The notes beneath the pieces were generated by a model, which saw only the letters and a program-made list of their open reading frames with translations, did not search any database and was not told the origin of the DNA. This document shows positions 13,601 through 25,600 of a DNA stretch of 34,906 bases, piece by piece. The stretch covers positions 21,638,506-21,673,411 of the forward strand of contig NC_049983.1 of assembly GCF_000003815.2 (NCBI RefSeq). The letters run 5' to 3'. Within the stretch, counting starts at the first letter, position 1. The number at the start of each line of letters is the position of its first letter. The DNA is from Branchiostoma floridae. Its lineage: Eukaryota; Chordata; Leptocardii; Amphioxiformes; Branchiostomatidae. Position numbers and translations under genes: made by a program.

Positions 13601-16600
13601 TTTTTGGAAGATGGAATACAAACGGAAACGTGTGTGGAAGGAATGTGACATTTGCCCACAGCCCATGTCCAAGTTGCCAGTCTAGGAAAAATGGGAACCA
13701 GCTGATTAAATAGCTGACTTTGACCTTCACCAAATCTCTTACTGACAGTTTGAATGTGAAGGTTACCTGAGTGATTTAGGAGCAAAAATACTGTAAAATT
13801 GTGTTTTTATTTCATTGATGAAGGTTTGACATCCAGGTAATAAGATATGCCAACTAGCACTTACTTAAGCCAACTAGCACTTACTAAAGCAACTGGGAAT
13901 GATTTTGGAAAATCTTTTTTGGGAAAATGTCATTTTTTTTCCAAAATCATATCCAGTTGCTTGAGTAATTAATTGCTGTTTGTTTGTTAGCACAGTATTA
14001 TTAAAGATGATCAGACTTAATAGCCAATGCTTGGTTGGCAGATACACAAATTATTTTCCATTTATTGTAAATAGCTTCGAATACTTTCACTCATAGAGCA
14101 CCCACATCCTTTATCAGTCAAAAGACTTTTCCTCTAGTCTAGTCGATCCCTCTCCCTTATTTTGAACTGAACCATCCCCAAAACAAGCCCCACATGAGAT
14201 GCTTGTGTACAAAATAACCCAGAGTGTTCAGGGGTAGTGGTGCGTACCGAAGCTCACGTTCCGGTTCAGGTTCGGACTCGAGTCCAAAGATTCCGGTTCA
14301 GGTCCGGACTTATAAGTCCGGTTTTTGACGGTCGCTAATTTTCCCATATAGACACAAGCATAAAGCGACTTCCTCTAGGCGACACATAATTTGCGTCTCT
14401 GGCGCCCGCAACCACAGTCGACCGGGCCGCATGCTATAAAGATATTGCCAAAGACGACTGCATCATTTTCAAAGTTGTAGAAACATCGACTTTTAATGAA
14501 AACTATCGGGAAATCACGGCAAAATCCGACCTTTTCCGCTTTTTTTTTTGACGGCCGAAATTTCAAAATGGCGCTTGCGAGGTCATAGGGGTCAATAGGA
14601 TAGCCTACTGTAATGCGGGTAGAAAAGGATGCGTGCCGTGTTTTTATACTCTACATTTAACCTTACAAATTAATTGTAAATTTATTCGTTACAAAGATAA
14701 AGGCAGGAGGTATAAAATAAGTTTATGAACTTAAAACTTTTTTTTTAATAAAACGTGTCGATATTTCTTTTTAACAAGCAGCTCACCCATGCTTTCAGTG
14801 AAGTATCCCGGCAAGCGGCAAATGTAAACAGTCGCCGGAGATTTGTTTTAGCTTGTTTATCTCGGAAATTTTCTTCATTTTCAGAAGATATGGGACTTAA
14901 AACCCATACCAGAAGATAAACAAATCCACATACTTTATTTTCATGGGTAATATTGCTAAAGTGAACCTGTCATTTTTGCCGCGTTGCCGGATTTTGAAAG
15001 AAGGTTCCCGTGGCGCGACCATGTGCTTGGCCCGCTTATGGCGGTAGGACAATTTATTTTCGCAGAAATACGTTATTTTCTGGCCCGTTGGCTGCGATTA
15101 ATAAAGTTACATAGGCATTTAGCGTTGTTTTAGATGATATTAGTATACAATAAGAAAGAGATATCCGGTTTTCCAGAAAACCGGTTTTCGATGTTCCGGT
15201 TTTAACCGGACTTGAACCGAAAGTTATAGCAAGTCCAAGTCCGGTTCGGCGAACCGGTACGCACCACTATTCAGGGGTCAGAAGTAGGTGTAAGGATAGG
15301 GACTACACCTGTGGGGTGCTGAAAGATGGGCAGAAAACACCAAATAACACTTTTGTGTGGGAGTGATTGAAAGAATGCCTAGTATTTGAGGGATGAGCTA
15401 GTAATTTGGGGGAGGGTCCAAGAATTTTGCAGCTGAGCCTTTGAAAAGTTAAAAATGGTAGTCAAATTCAGCATGTCTTAACGTAAAAATGCATGTTTCA
15501 TTTAAATTTTAGATGAAAACAATGCATGTATTTGGCTGTGAAAGAACCATACAAAAATGTAGACATGTCTGTATGTGACTCTATTCATGTCCTTGAGAAA
15601 ACCCTATGAGAGCCTCCAAAAGACATGAAAATATCTCCACTACAGTGTAGAGGAAAACTCCGATGGTAGCCTCTATTCCCCGTAGATGTGCACTTTTTAA
15701 CACAGGTGCATGTCTGCCCTTTAATTGGGAAACTGTACACCAATGTTAGTCACTATTAGGAACCTGGAGGGCAAGTCTACAGATTACTGAGGTTGGGCGG
15801 AAATAAATTATTGTACGTGTTCACTAACATTTGCCGTGGGACCTATAACAAATCCAGACCGGCCTGGATAGTCCTTTGTTTATTTTACATAAACACCAGA
15901 TTTCTGCAATAAGCACAAGTTGTGTAAGACCGACTGTAAGGTGAGATCTACTCAAACCTGGATGGACCCCCTTTTCGATAAGTGTGATGGGCTCTTGAAC
16001 ATGCTTGAGATCGGGTTGTCTTCAAATATTTGGTATCCAGTTTTACATCCCATCTAAGATGAGATGTCTCTCACTAAAACTAGGTTCTCATATTTACCAG
16101 ATCTGAGTGAGGAAATATGTGTAAAGTGCCTTTCCAAATGTACTAGGAAATCGCTTAAAGGTTGTCCTGAAATACTAGACAGAAACACAGAACTGCATTT
16201 GTCCAGCTACATGTACCAGTGCTGACTTGTAAACCAGGGAATGATAAAACATCGCCTGTAAGTATTATTGTCCCAGCTGTTCTTACCAGTTTCAGGGTAT
16301 CCAGACTGTCTAGTTCCCCTCTCAGCCCTGGATCTGTGTCAGATGTAGTACTGTAAATGCATTTAAGTTCGCAGGGATTTAATGTCGCGGTAGCTGGAAA
16401 AGGGATGGTACGCGGTGGTTTTAAGTTCGCAGTAGCACCATGCACTGTAGTCTCTCACTGCCATGGAAAAATGTTTGCGGTGGTTTTAAGTTTGTGGTCA
16501 AATTTGCAACGCAAAAACTGCGAACATAAAACCACCGTGAACATTTCTGCATTTACAGTAGTTTCAGGGTATCCAACCCTTCTAGTTCCCCTCCCAGCCT

Positions 16601-19600
16601 GGATCTGTGTCAGATACTCTAATCCCCAGATTTTACACTTTTGACCAAACAAGGAGAGGAAGCTGAGCCTTGCTCAGACTACAGACACCCCCTCAGTGGG
16701 ATAAACAGATTAAGATGGTGGCCTGCGATAGACGCACTGTTGACAATATTTTGTGGCTGACTCTACCATTTGTTTTAGCTATTACGTTTCCCATTATCTT
16801 TAAAACGATGTCAGCAACTTTTAAAAGGACTTTGAGCCTCTGAAAACTTCTCAAGGGGGCATATACAGGACCTGTTTTCCCGATTTTGATCGGAAATGTT
16901 TTGAAAACAACTTATTTGTCGCTTTTATTCCATCTCTTCTATTCCATCTCTTCTATTCCATCTCTTCTATTTTTAAGACATTCAGCATGTGGCTTTCAAC
17001 ATATTTTGTTTCGGAAAGTCATTTCACTGGTCCGGTTCTACTGACAGCTCAGGATTAACAAGCCATGTTTACTTGTTAATTGACAAGGTCACACCAGAAG
17101 GTCGTATGTTTGACAGGAGGTTTGCAGAGCTTAGGGGAAATCAGTGGCCTGAAAACTGACCTCTGAGTGGGTGGGTCAAGGTCGTTAAGTTAGTAAAAAT
17201 GATATGGACCTAAGAATAATAAAAAAAATTGGCTATCAAAGAGATCTAGGAGGAAGAAATAACGCAAAAATGTAGGTACATTGATATTGCTGAAACTGAA
17301 AAACATTTTTGTGGACGTTTATGTCATTTGCATAAAGAAAACCCAGAGGATGCATTTCTTTATAACAGCACGCATACATGTACAAATTTAGAGTTGAGAA
17401 ATAAGATGAATAAGATTTATTTGTATCTAGAATACTTCTTAATTTTTCAGTTAGAAGGACATACTCAGGTATACATGTACTTCCTCTTTTCATCTAATTA
17501 AGTACATCCAAGAAATCATATCTCTAGTAATGTTTCATGGATGCCATCTATGTTTTTGTAATGTTTGGCCACTTGCCATGTTGTGAACATCATGACAACT
17601 CGGAAAGGAAAGAAAACATCCACCAGATCTTTTCCAAATATTTTGAGAACAGTCCTAGAAGAAGAGACGTCATTTCCGGCCTGGGTGTGAGGAAAGATAT
17701 TTCCTGTATGTCAAGTGTGTCAGAGAGGCGTAGTTAAGGTCCACCTGTCCTGAAACTATGTAGAACTGCCAATCAAAAGTTTTTCAACCAATGAGAGGGT
17801 GGCTGCCGGTCTGTCAAATTTTTGCATGATTTGGATTCATCCTAAGACCCCATAGGCTGTCCGTACAAAATGATCGATGAGCCGATATAGATGGATTTGT
17901 TCTAGGACCCCCTAGGCTCTCCCCTAAACATGAGTGATGATCCATGTTTACACATGTGAGCTTTGCTGGCTTTTCCTGACTTTCTCTGGTTGGGTGGACA
18001 GAAGTGTCCAAAGCAGTGTCTAAGGTTACCAGTGTAGTGTTTGTGTAGTAACAGGGATAGTTCGGCACATCTCTGTAAGGGCAGGCTCAGATGGACAGCT
18101 GTCACTCACAAGCAGAGAAGAACCACCTGTCTTAACATTCTATTCTTGCCCTTCATAGTACAATGATACCCCCTCCCCCTCACAATGACTTTGTCTTCTA
18201 AATGTATAGACAGGTCACACGTTTCTATCTGATGTTGTAATTGAAAGTACATTTTGTACATGTATGTCAGCAATATACATGTGTATTTATAAAAGACTAT
18301 GTTTGTTTTTCTTGTCAATGAACGTTGGAAGACTTTATTTTCTCCTTTCACTTCTTGTGGGATGTGAGGCGGATCATTGATAACATGGTTTAAGTTGCAG
18401 AATCTGAATTAGTCAATCGGTACAGGTATAGTATGATTTACATTTGTAACTGACCTATTTTGATAAGCCAAGTGCTCTAGGTTTCTGCTTGGAGATTATC
18501 TGTGCTTTACAGTCTTGGATTGCATAACTTTGAAGATTATGATTTAAGTATAATTATATGTACACACAGATAAATGATTGAGTTCACTAGGCAAGATAAA
18601 CTACCAGATGTATTTTATAAGACATAATTCACAATTTTGTAAGGCAGCAAGAGGGTAAGATAAAACAAGTACAGATGTTACTGGATATTTGTTATGTGGC
18701 TTCTGACATTTGGTTACTGTAGATCCTGAAATTCTTGTGGCTTTGTTAAGTCTGAGATATTTGCAGTAACTTAGAAACTTGTCACAGTGAAAAACTTTTG
18801 TTAGGTCTTCCATTGTGTGACTTTACCATTGTCTGAACCTCAAACCCAAAGGTACTACTAACTGAAATTTTTTAGTGCTGCAAAGTTATACGGATTTACA
18901 GTACTATGCACCCCACCTGCAAAGCAGGGCCAAGGATTGAATTCTTGAAATATCTTATAGAGATTTATGACAGCTTTATTCCTTTAAACTTTTTCTTGGG
19001 TTTATGGGTTACCACCTTGGTGAGATTTTTTTTACTTTCAAAATAGCTATTTCACAAATTCTTAATCTGCTTTTTTTCTTCATTTTTATGCATAACTTAA
19101 TTCATGAAAAGCTGACCCAAAATCCACAACCTCTTGGGGCATTTTTACCATCAAAGGAATACCGAGATACCCCATAGTTTCCAGCAAAAACAACAACAAA
19201 AAGAAAGTTCAGTTCAGTTCAGTTCATCCTTATCTGGTGACGCTATGAAGTTCTTCCATACGACCCTGTCGCGCAAAAAGAAAACAAAACAACAAACAAA
19301 CCTAAGGCAATGTTGTCATCTCCTCTAAGGTGTAGTATTTCTTATCCCCCCTGCATCTTTAAGATTCACATACCTTAAGAAGCCATTAAGACCCTAACAT
19401 AAATAGTACATTAGTATTATCTTACATAGAAATCTCGGCGAGAGCTTTAATTGTCTGGTGAAAGGCTTTTGGTTTGCATAAGTAACCTAAATACTTTGAA
19501 TGGAATCTTTTGCATGAATCTTCTTCAGGGATTCCAGACGGTCTGTCTACATATTATAAGTAGGCAACATTCTTGAAAATTGCTGAAAGTTTTTTCTATG

Positions 19601-22600
19601 ACAAGCCTGCTCTAGATAGTAAAATAGGTCACCGACATACAAAAAGTATCCTATTTTATGACTTCCATTTTTAGACATACTTCATCTCTATGGTAACAAT
19701 GGTAATTTTTCTTGGTTTCTGTCTCGTTTTCTTTGTGTGTGTTTTTTCAGAGTTAGTACCACTCAATCTGCAAAAGATTTTGTCTGCAAAAGTCTTGTTA
19801 TGGGTTCAAACTTTGAGTGTAAATCAATGTGACTGGGTGGAACATCAAACCACATGGGAGACACCACCACCTTTGATTCATTTATTTCCACCCCTGAGTG
19901 ATCGCTTCCCAAAACTTTTCTGACATGCGAAAAGACTTTTTCTAGATGTTAATCTATCTTGAAAGATTTGGTATGCTGACCTTCTATAGGTCCCAATAGA
20001 GTTTGCCAGGTCATGCTACCGACTTTAAATATGGCTCTTACTGCTTCCTCTGCGTAGCACTCAGCACTGAAAAAATATGGGAATTGAACACACAGGCCAC
20101 AAACTAGTGGACTAGCCCCCTGCATGTGCGGCCCAAGGGCTATAGAAGTGGAGATGGGCACCGCCTATACACCTGCATGTGTGGGAAGGGAAAATAGTTT
20201 GTGGAAGGGGGCACATAGCAGAGGTGGAAGACTGAAATTACTACCTTTTACATGTCCAGTTGTGTTAGACAGTATCCTGTACAGTGTAATCTGTCTTGAG
20301 CTGTACCTCAAGGTATATTTCACACCACCTGACCAGAACATTGCACTTGACAGCCCTTCCCCAAGCTCCTTTTCTATCAATGTCTCAGTAGAACATTAGA
20401 ACTGAGGTTCTATCATAGGATATTAGAACTGAGGTTCTATTGTAGAAAATTAGAACTGAAGTTCTATCTCTCAATGAACATTTGAACATTAGAACTGAGG
20501 TTCTATGATCGTAGAACATTAGAACTGAGGTTCTCTCTCTTACTGCCTCCATAGAACATTAGACCTGAGGTTCTATCTCTCTATTCCTCAGTAGAACATT
20601 AGACCTGACATCTCGTCCTTGACTCCCAGTATGGTAGTGGGCATCCCCGTGTGAGTAAAGGGGGACACAGTTGACCGTTTTGGACCTTGTCCAGGCCACT
20701 TTGCAGATGACCTTGTCTTAATCTGGCACTTCCTGTCTCCAACCACTAATGGATTGATGGGTTGACCACCAGTGTTTGGATAGAGATGGTGGTTAAGATT
20801 GACAGATTCTTATGAAAGGGAAACATGCAGTTTTTTCTGTCTGTACCTTAAACAACTGTATGGTAAGACTAAGACAAGTAAATTCCAGATTGTTAATCCA
20901 TTTCTTTCTCTATTTTGCAGCCATGTTCTGCTGATGAGCCATGTTCCAACATCCCCTACGGACCATCGGACAGGAAGGTAGGCAGAGAGCTTTGGGTTCA
21001 TGTTTGATGGGGTTTAGGCATATTTCAGTGCAGAAACTTGCTTGTTGGGACAGAAAATAGTTTTACCTTTCCATCCCAAAAATGACATGAAACTGTTAAC
21101 CAGGAAAATCTACAACATCTGCTCCCAAACAATGAGAGGGATGGGGAAAAAGACAGCCTGCTTTTGATGCCTTCCACAGTGTGTGTTGGTGTCTGTGTTG
21201 TGACCACGGTAAAACCACAGATTCCCCTCCCTGGTGTGAATAGGTTAGACTAGTAGGAGGCACAGTGCTACTGACCCACACTGACCAGCTAACTGTTTGC
21301 TGGGTCAAACTGTGGTCTGGGCATGGTCAAGTTTTCTTGCGGTTTCGGTCGAGGAATGATTGTTCTTGAGATACTGAGACAGGAATTCTTTTACAGTAGA
21401 ACTCAAGGCAGTTACTGGACCAGAAAGGGGGATTTTGGGAAATCTTATCTCCCTACTTACAGTTACACTGACCACCTCACAGTCTGCTAGGTCAAACTGT
21501 GGTCTGGGCACAGTCAAGTTTTCATGTGGTTTTGGTCAAGGAATGGTTCATCCATGGAATTCTTGAGATACCCAGACAGGAATTTATATTACTGCATAAC
21601 TCAAGACAGTTAAAGGGTAGTAAAAGTGATGGAAACCCAGCTGTAGAGTCAGAAGTTAGACCACACCAAACTATCTCCTTACCTCTAATACGTACTTAGC
21701 CTGGTATCCAGCCGTATTATAGCTCCNNNNNNNNNNNNNNNNNNNNNNNNNNNNNNNNNNNNNNNNNNNNNNNNNNNNNNNNNNNNNNNNNNNNNNNNNN
21801 NNNNNNNNNNNNNNNNNNNNNNNNNNTAATACATACTTGATGAAATTTTACCAAGAGAACATCATAAAAACAGTAGGTTGAAAAGAAACTAGAAACTGTG
21901 TGTACCAACTTGCCAAAGAACAGACTTTCTTCTGTTAATCTTTCGGGTTAATGTAATGTATTGCAATGTTTTGAGCAAATCACTCAAATAATAATTGATT
22001 TGTATTACTGTACAAATATGTTTTAAGCACAAAACAAATACATTCCATCCAACAGTTTTTGAAGACCACCCAGCGCACTGCAATTTATTTAATCCAAGAC
22101 ATATTTATTTCACTTAACTGGATTGAAAGATACCTTTGTCCACCCCAGACAAGTATTGTAAAAGTCAGGCAGAATAGACTCCAGAAGGATTTAGTTACTT
22201 AAGATACAAGACAGATAACTAACCTGGGGTCACGCGAGGTCATCAAATGTAGACAGACTAGAGATGGTAAAGAGGTTAGATTACAGTGGCTGTAATTTGA
22301 TACATCAATTGCACAAATTACACTTCATTTGCTGAAGGATTACTCAAATAGGTATCCGGCCAAGAAAGAGATATAAAGTCCACCTATAAACAATCCCAAT
22401 TTTGGGATGTACCATGATTATGTGGAGGGGGGTTGAAAATAGATAAGAATCACAAAAGGTGTGAATTGAATGACCCATCATATATTGAGCATACAAAGAA
22501 AAGTTGCTTTACAGTTTCTGTAGAAAAAATAGTTCCTGAAGACAACCCTTATTTTGAGTTTAGACAAGTGAAATACAGCTTTTCCCTAAGAAGAGAGGAG

Positions 22601-25600
22601 CACAAGTCTTCTGCAGCTGAAAACAAGGCAGTTGCTAACCAGCAGTGGGGATCCAATTGAAATTTTCTGCCAGCTTCTCTACTGGATTACCCTAACTGCC
22701 TGTGACATGCGACCAAATTAGCAAGATTCTCGGAACTAATTGGGGTGGGAGGGGGGCTTGGTACAGAGTACTGATATTGCTGGCATTCTTTAGGAGTCAC
22801 GGCTTGTTTAAATTAGGTGTTGATTGGAGGTATTTAGAAGCAATTAGAAACCAGAACAAATGTGGAATGATCTTGTTTAGGGAAGGGATTAGGGGAAGGC
22901 TGGGCCAAGTGGTAAACTCCATATTTGGGCTCCACCCTCATCTCCTTATTTGTCTCAGTGCAAGAAAAAAGCTCATCAATTTCAGTTACTGTAAATGCAG
23001 AAATGTTCGCGGTGGTTTTATGTTAGCGGTTTTTGCGGTGGCCAATTCACCACAAACATTTTTCCATGGCAGTAAGAGACTACAGTGCATGGTGCTACGG
23101 CAGACTTAAAACCACTGTGAACAGTCCTTTTTCCTGCTACTGCGAAATTAAATCCCAGCGAACTTAAATGCATTTACAGTAGTGTAGACCAATGGCTTCT
23201 CACTTCCCCCTGATCAAATTTGATGGATGGCATCTGTGCCTAATTAGTGCAAACCAAGCAGAGGTGTTGTTGTTGACAGGTTTACAGTAGTTTGTAGTGT
23301 CTGTGGTGCACAGGGCATTTGGAAATACAGATGTTAGAGGTGTTAGAGCTGTGAAACATGTTAGCAATGCCGAAGGGTGGTTATACCAGCTACGCAGATA
23401 CAGATTTAGAATCTGGTATGTTACATCAAAAGGCAGTAAAAGAGTAATACATGAACTAACCATACAGATACAGAAACTGGTATGTTACACTGAAGGGAGG
23501 CCATACAGATACAGATACAAAAGCTGATATGTTACACCGACTGGAAGTTATACCTGCTGTACAGATAGAGATCTGAGGCAGCCCATTGGCAGCAATGTTG
23601 TGAAGGTTGTTGTTTTGGATAGCAGAGAGAAGGTTAAAGAATAATACATGCAAATAAATGACTTGTAGACCATAGATTTCTTTAGTCATGTAATTGAATC
23701 ATTAAGTTCAAGTTATTTCCCATATCAGATAAAAAATTCAAGATTTAGAATGTACACGTGTAAATCTGAATGAATAGTGTACTAATGGAGATATTGTATT
23801 GTCCAGGTGGCTACCGTGAGCATAGATGACTGTGACACTGCCATCGCGGTGAAGTACGGATCCGTCATCGGGAACTACAGCTGTGCGGCTCAGGGGGTTC
23901 AACTCAGCGGGAAGAAGTGAGTTTCATTCATTCTCTCATTCATTCATTCATCCATTCATTCATTCATCTATCCACCCATTTTCCATCCATTTATTCATTC
24001 ATTTACTCACTCAACTTAAGTTTCATTCCATTGTCCGAGATTCATAGTGTGTCTTTCAATGGGGAAAATTATTTAAAGCTACCTGGCCAATGTTACCACC
24101 CATAAGTGGCCATGTCACATCAGCCATGTTAAGTCGGTCACTTGTACAGGTTTGACTGTGTATCAATGACCAGGTGGTCCTGTAGAGGTGGTCACCTGTA
24201 CAACTTTTGCTATATCTAATCTGTAATGATGACAAATGTGTTGTGCTGTCCCCCCTCCCCCTAGGACACATTTAATTAAACTTTGTTCTCTTTTTGTAGA
24301 TCGTTGGACCTTACTGGCCCCATGATCATGGGAGGCCTCCCCAGCCTTGAGGAGCAGTTCCCCGTCAAGAACCGAGACTATGTGGGCTGCATCAAGGACT
24401 TCTACATCGACAACAAGTTTGTCGACCTGGCCAGCTACATGTCCAACAACGGGACCACGGCGGGCTGCCCGGAGCGCCAGCAGTTCTGCACATCCAACCC
24501 CTGTCGGAACGGGGGGACGTGCGAGAACGACTGGGACAGGTTCTACTGTAGCTGCCCCACGGGATACGGCGGACCCACGTGTAACAGACGTAAGCACTTT
24601 GCTTGTTTCTATGTGTGTACTACAATAAAATCTTTCATAGAACAGAAAAGAAAATGATACTGTAGAATACTTAAGTTTACAAAACCTAGTTTCCGTGCAT
24701 CCGTTTGCTTGTTTCTGTGTATGATAAGAAAATTGTGTAGAATTCCTTTGAGTCTTCCACACCTAGATTTCTTGTCCATTTGAAAATCAACACTTCAGTG
24801 CGTCAATGAAGATTGGACATCCAGGTAAGAAGATACAGTGACACTGACGAAAAACAATGGATGCAGTATGAAAGGTCTGACCGTATCCAAAATCATATCC
24901 AGTTGCTTGAGTAACTGCTCTTTGGTGTAACACTTCAGTGTATGCCCTTTCTTGGTCGAAACAAATTAGTCACAATGCAAGGGGATGTTGGCATTTTTCT
25001 TCGGAGATTTACACTACAGTAAGAATAGAAAGTATCAACAGTTGACCTTAAGAAAGATTCAAGCTTGTTCCTTTCTCCGTACAACAGAGATGAGGGCCCC
25101 GAAGCGTTACTCCGGTAACAGCGTGATGGACTACAGCGTGTCTAACCTGCCTGTCATCTCGCTCCCGTGGTACAACGGGCTCATGTTCCGTACGCGACAG
25201 GCCAACGGGCTCATGATGAGGATCAACATCGGCGACTTCAACGTCATCAACCTGGAGGTCAGGAAAAAAAATAATTTTCTTTTTTTCATGTTCATTCCAT
25301 TGAATGGATTACATCTGTGTGCACATCAATTGTCATCCATTCCCCCCCCCCCACACACACAAAAAAAAAACACGTTTTTCAACCATGCTGTAAACTGTGC
25401 AAAGTGGCTTTGCAAAATGAGTACATTGCAAAGTAGGGGAAAACGTATACAAATACAAATGTATTGTAAAATGTCAAATTCAAAGAAGTCGACTAGAATG
25501 AACAATTTGTTTCTTAGTGTTCCATATTCTATGTGTTAAGCCATTCATTAAATCTTTCTGACCACATAGATTTCAAAATGATGGCAAACTTTTTCTTCAA

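Larger units (their letters stand above)
7281..20920 (+). other. Intron 3 (13.6 kb, the longest)
   Basis: Phase 0 intron inside laminin G 1. It carries most of the mobile DNA of the window: a tandem duplication at 8 kb, three MITEs, a hAT-like element, a foldback repeat, a 14-bp minisatellite and a palindrome array (listed separately). No open reading frame in it looks like a gene. Stretches such as 8320-9340, 11010-11600, 12310-13140, 15280-16280, 16980-17820 and 17950-20380 show no defined feature beyond small repeats. Confidence 0.8.
20978..23806 (+). other. Intron 4 (2.8 kb, contains an assembly gap)
   Basis: Phase 0 intron with a dispersed repeat copy (21041-21140), a tandem duplication (21300-21620), a 100-N gap (21727-21826), a MITE (22989-23179) and a minisatellite (about 23369-23570). 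Coding sequence is continuous across it in the protein, so no exon needs to be missing here. Confidence 0.8.

Noticed and set aside
20389-20610. CRISPR-like regularly spaced repeats
   Set aside because: The locus is an animal intron, the repeat core is only 14 bp and the spacing is uneven; there are no cas genes. It is a local palindrome array.
22702-23109. A 135-codon plus-strand open frame
   Set aside because: Its end lies within the family A MITE, no domain is recognisable, and the base composition is intronic.
24163-24762. A 199-codon open frame on the minus strand
   Set aside because: It lies opposite exon 6 and exists because that GC-rich exon has few stop codons on the other strand; the translation shows no domain and the plus-strand reading is clearly CELSR.
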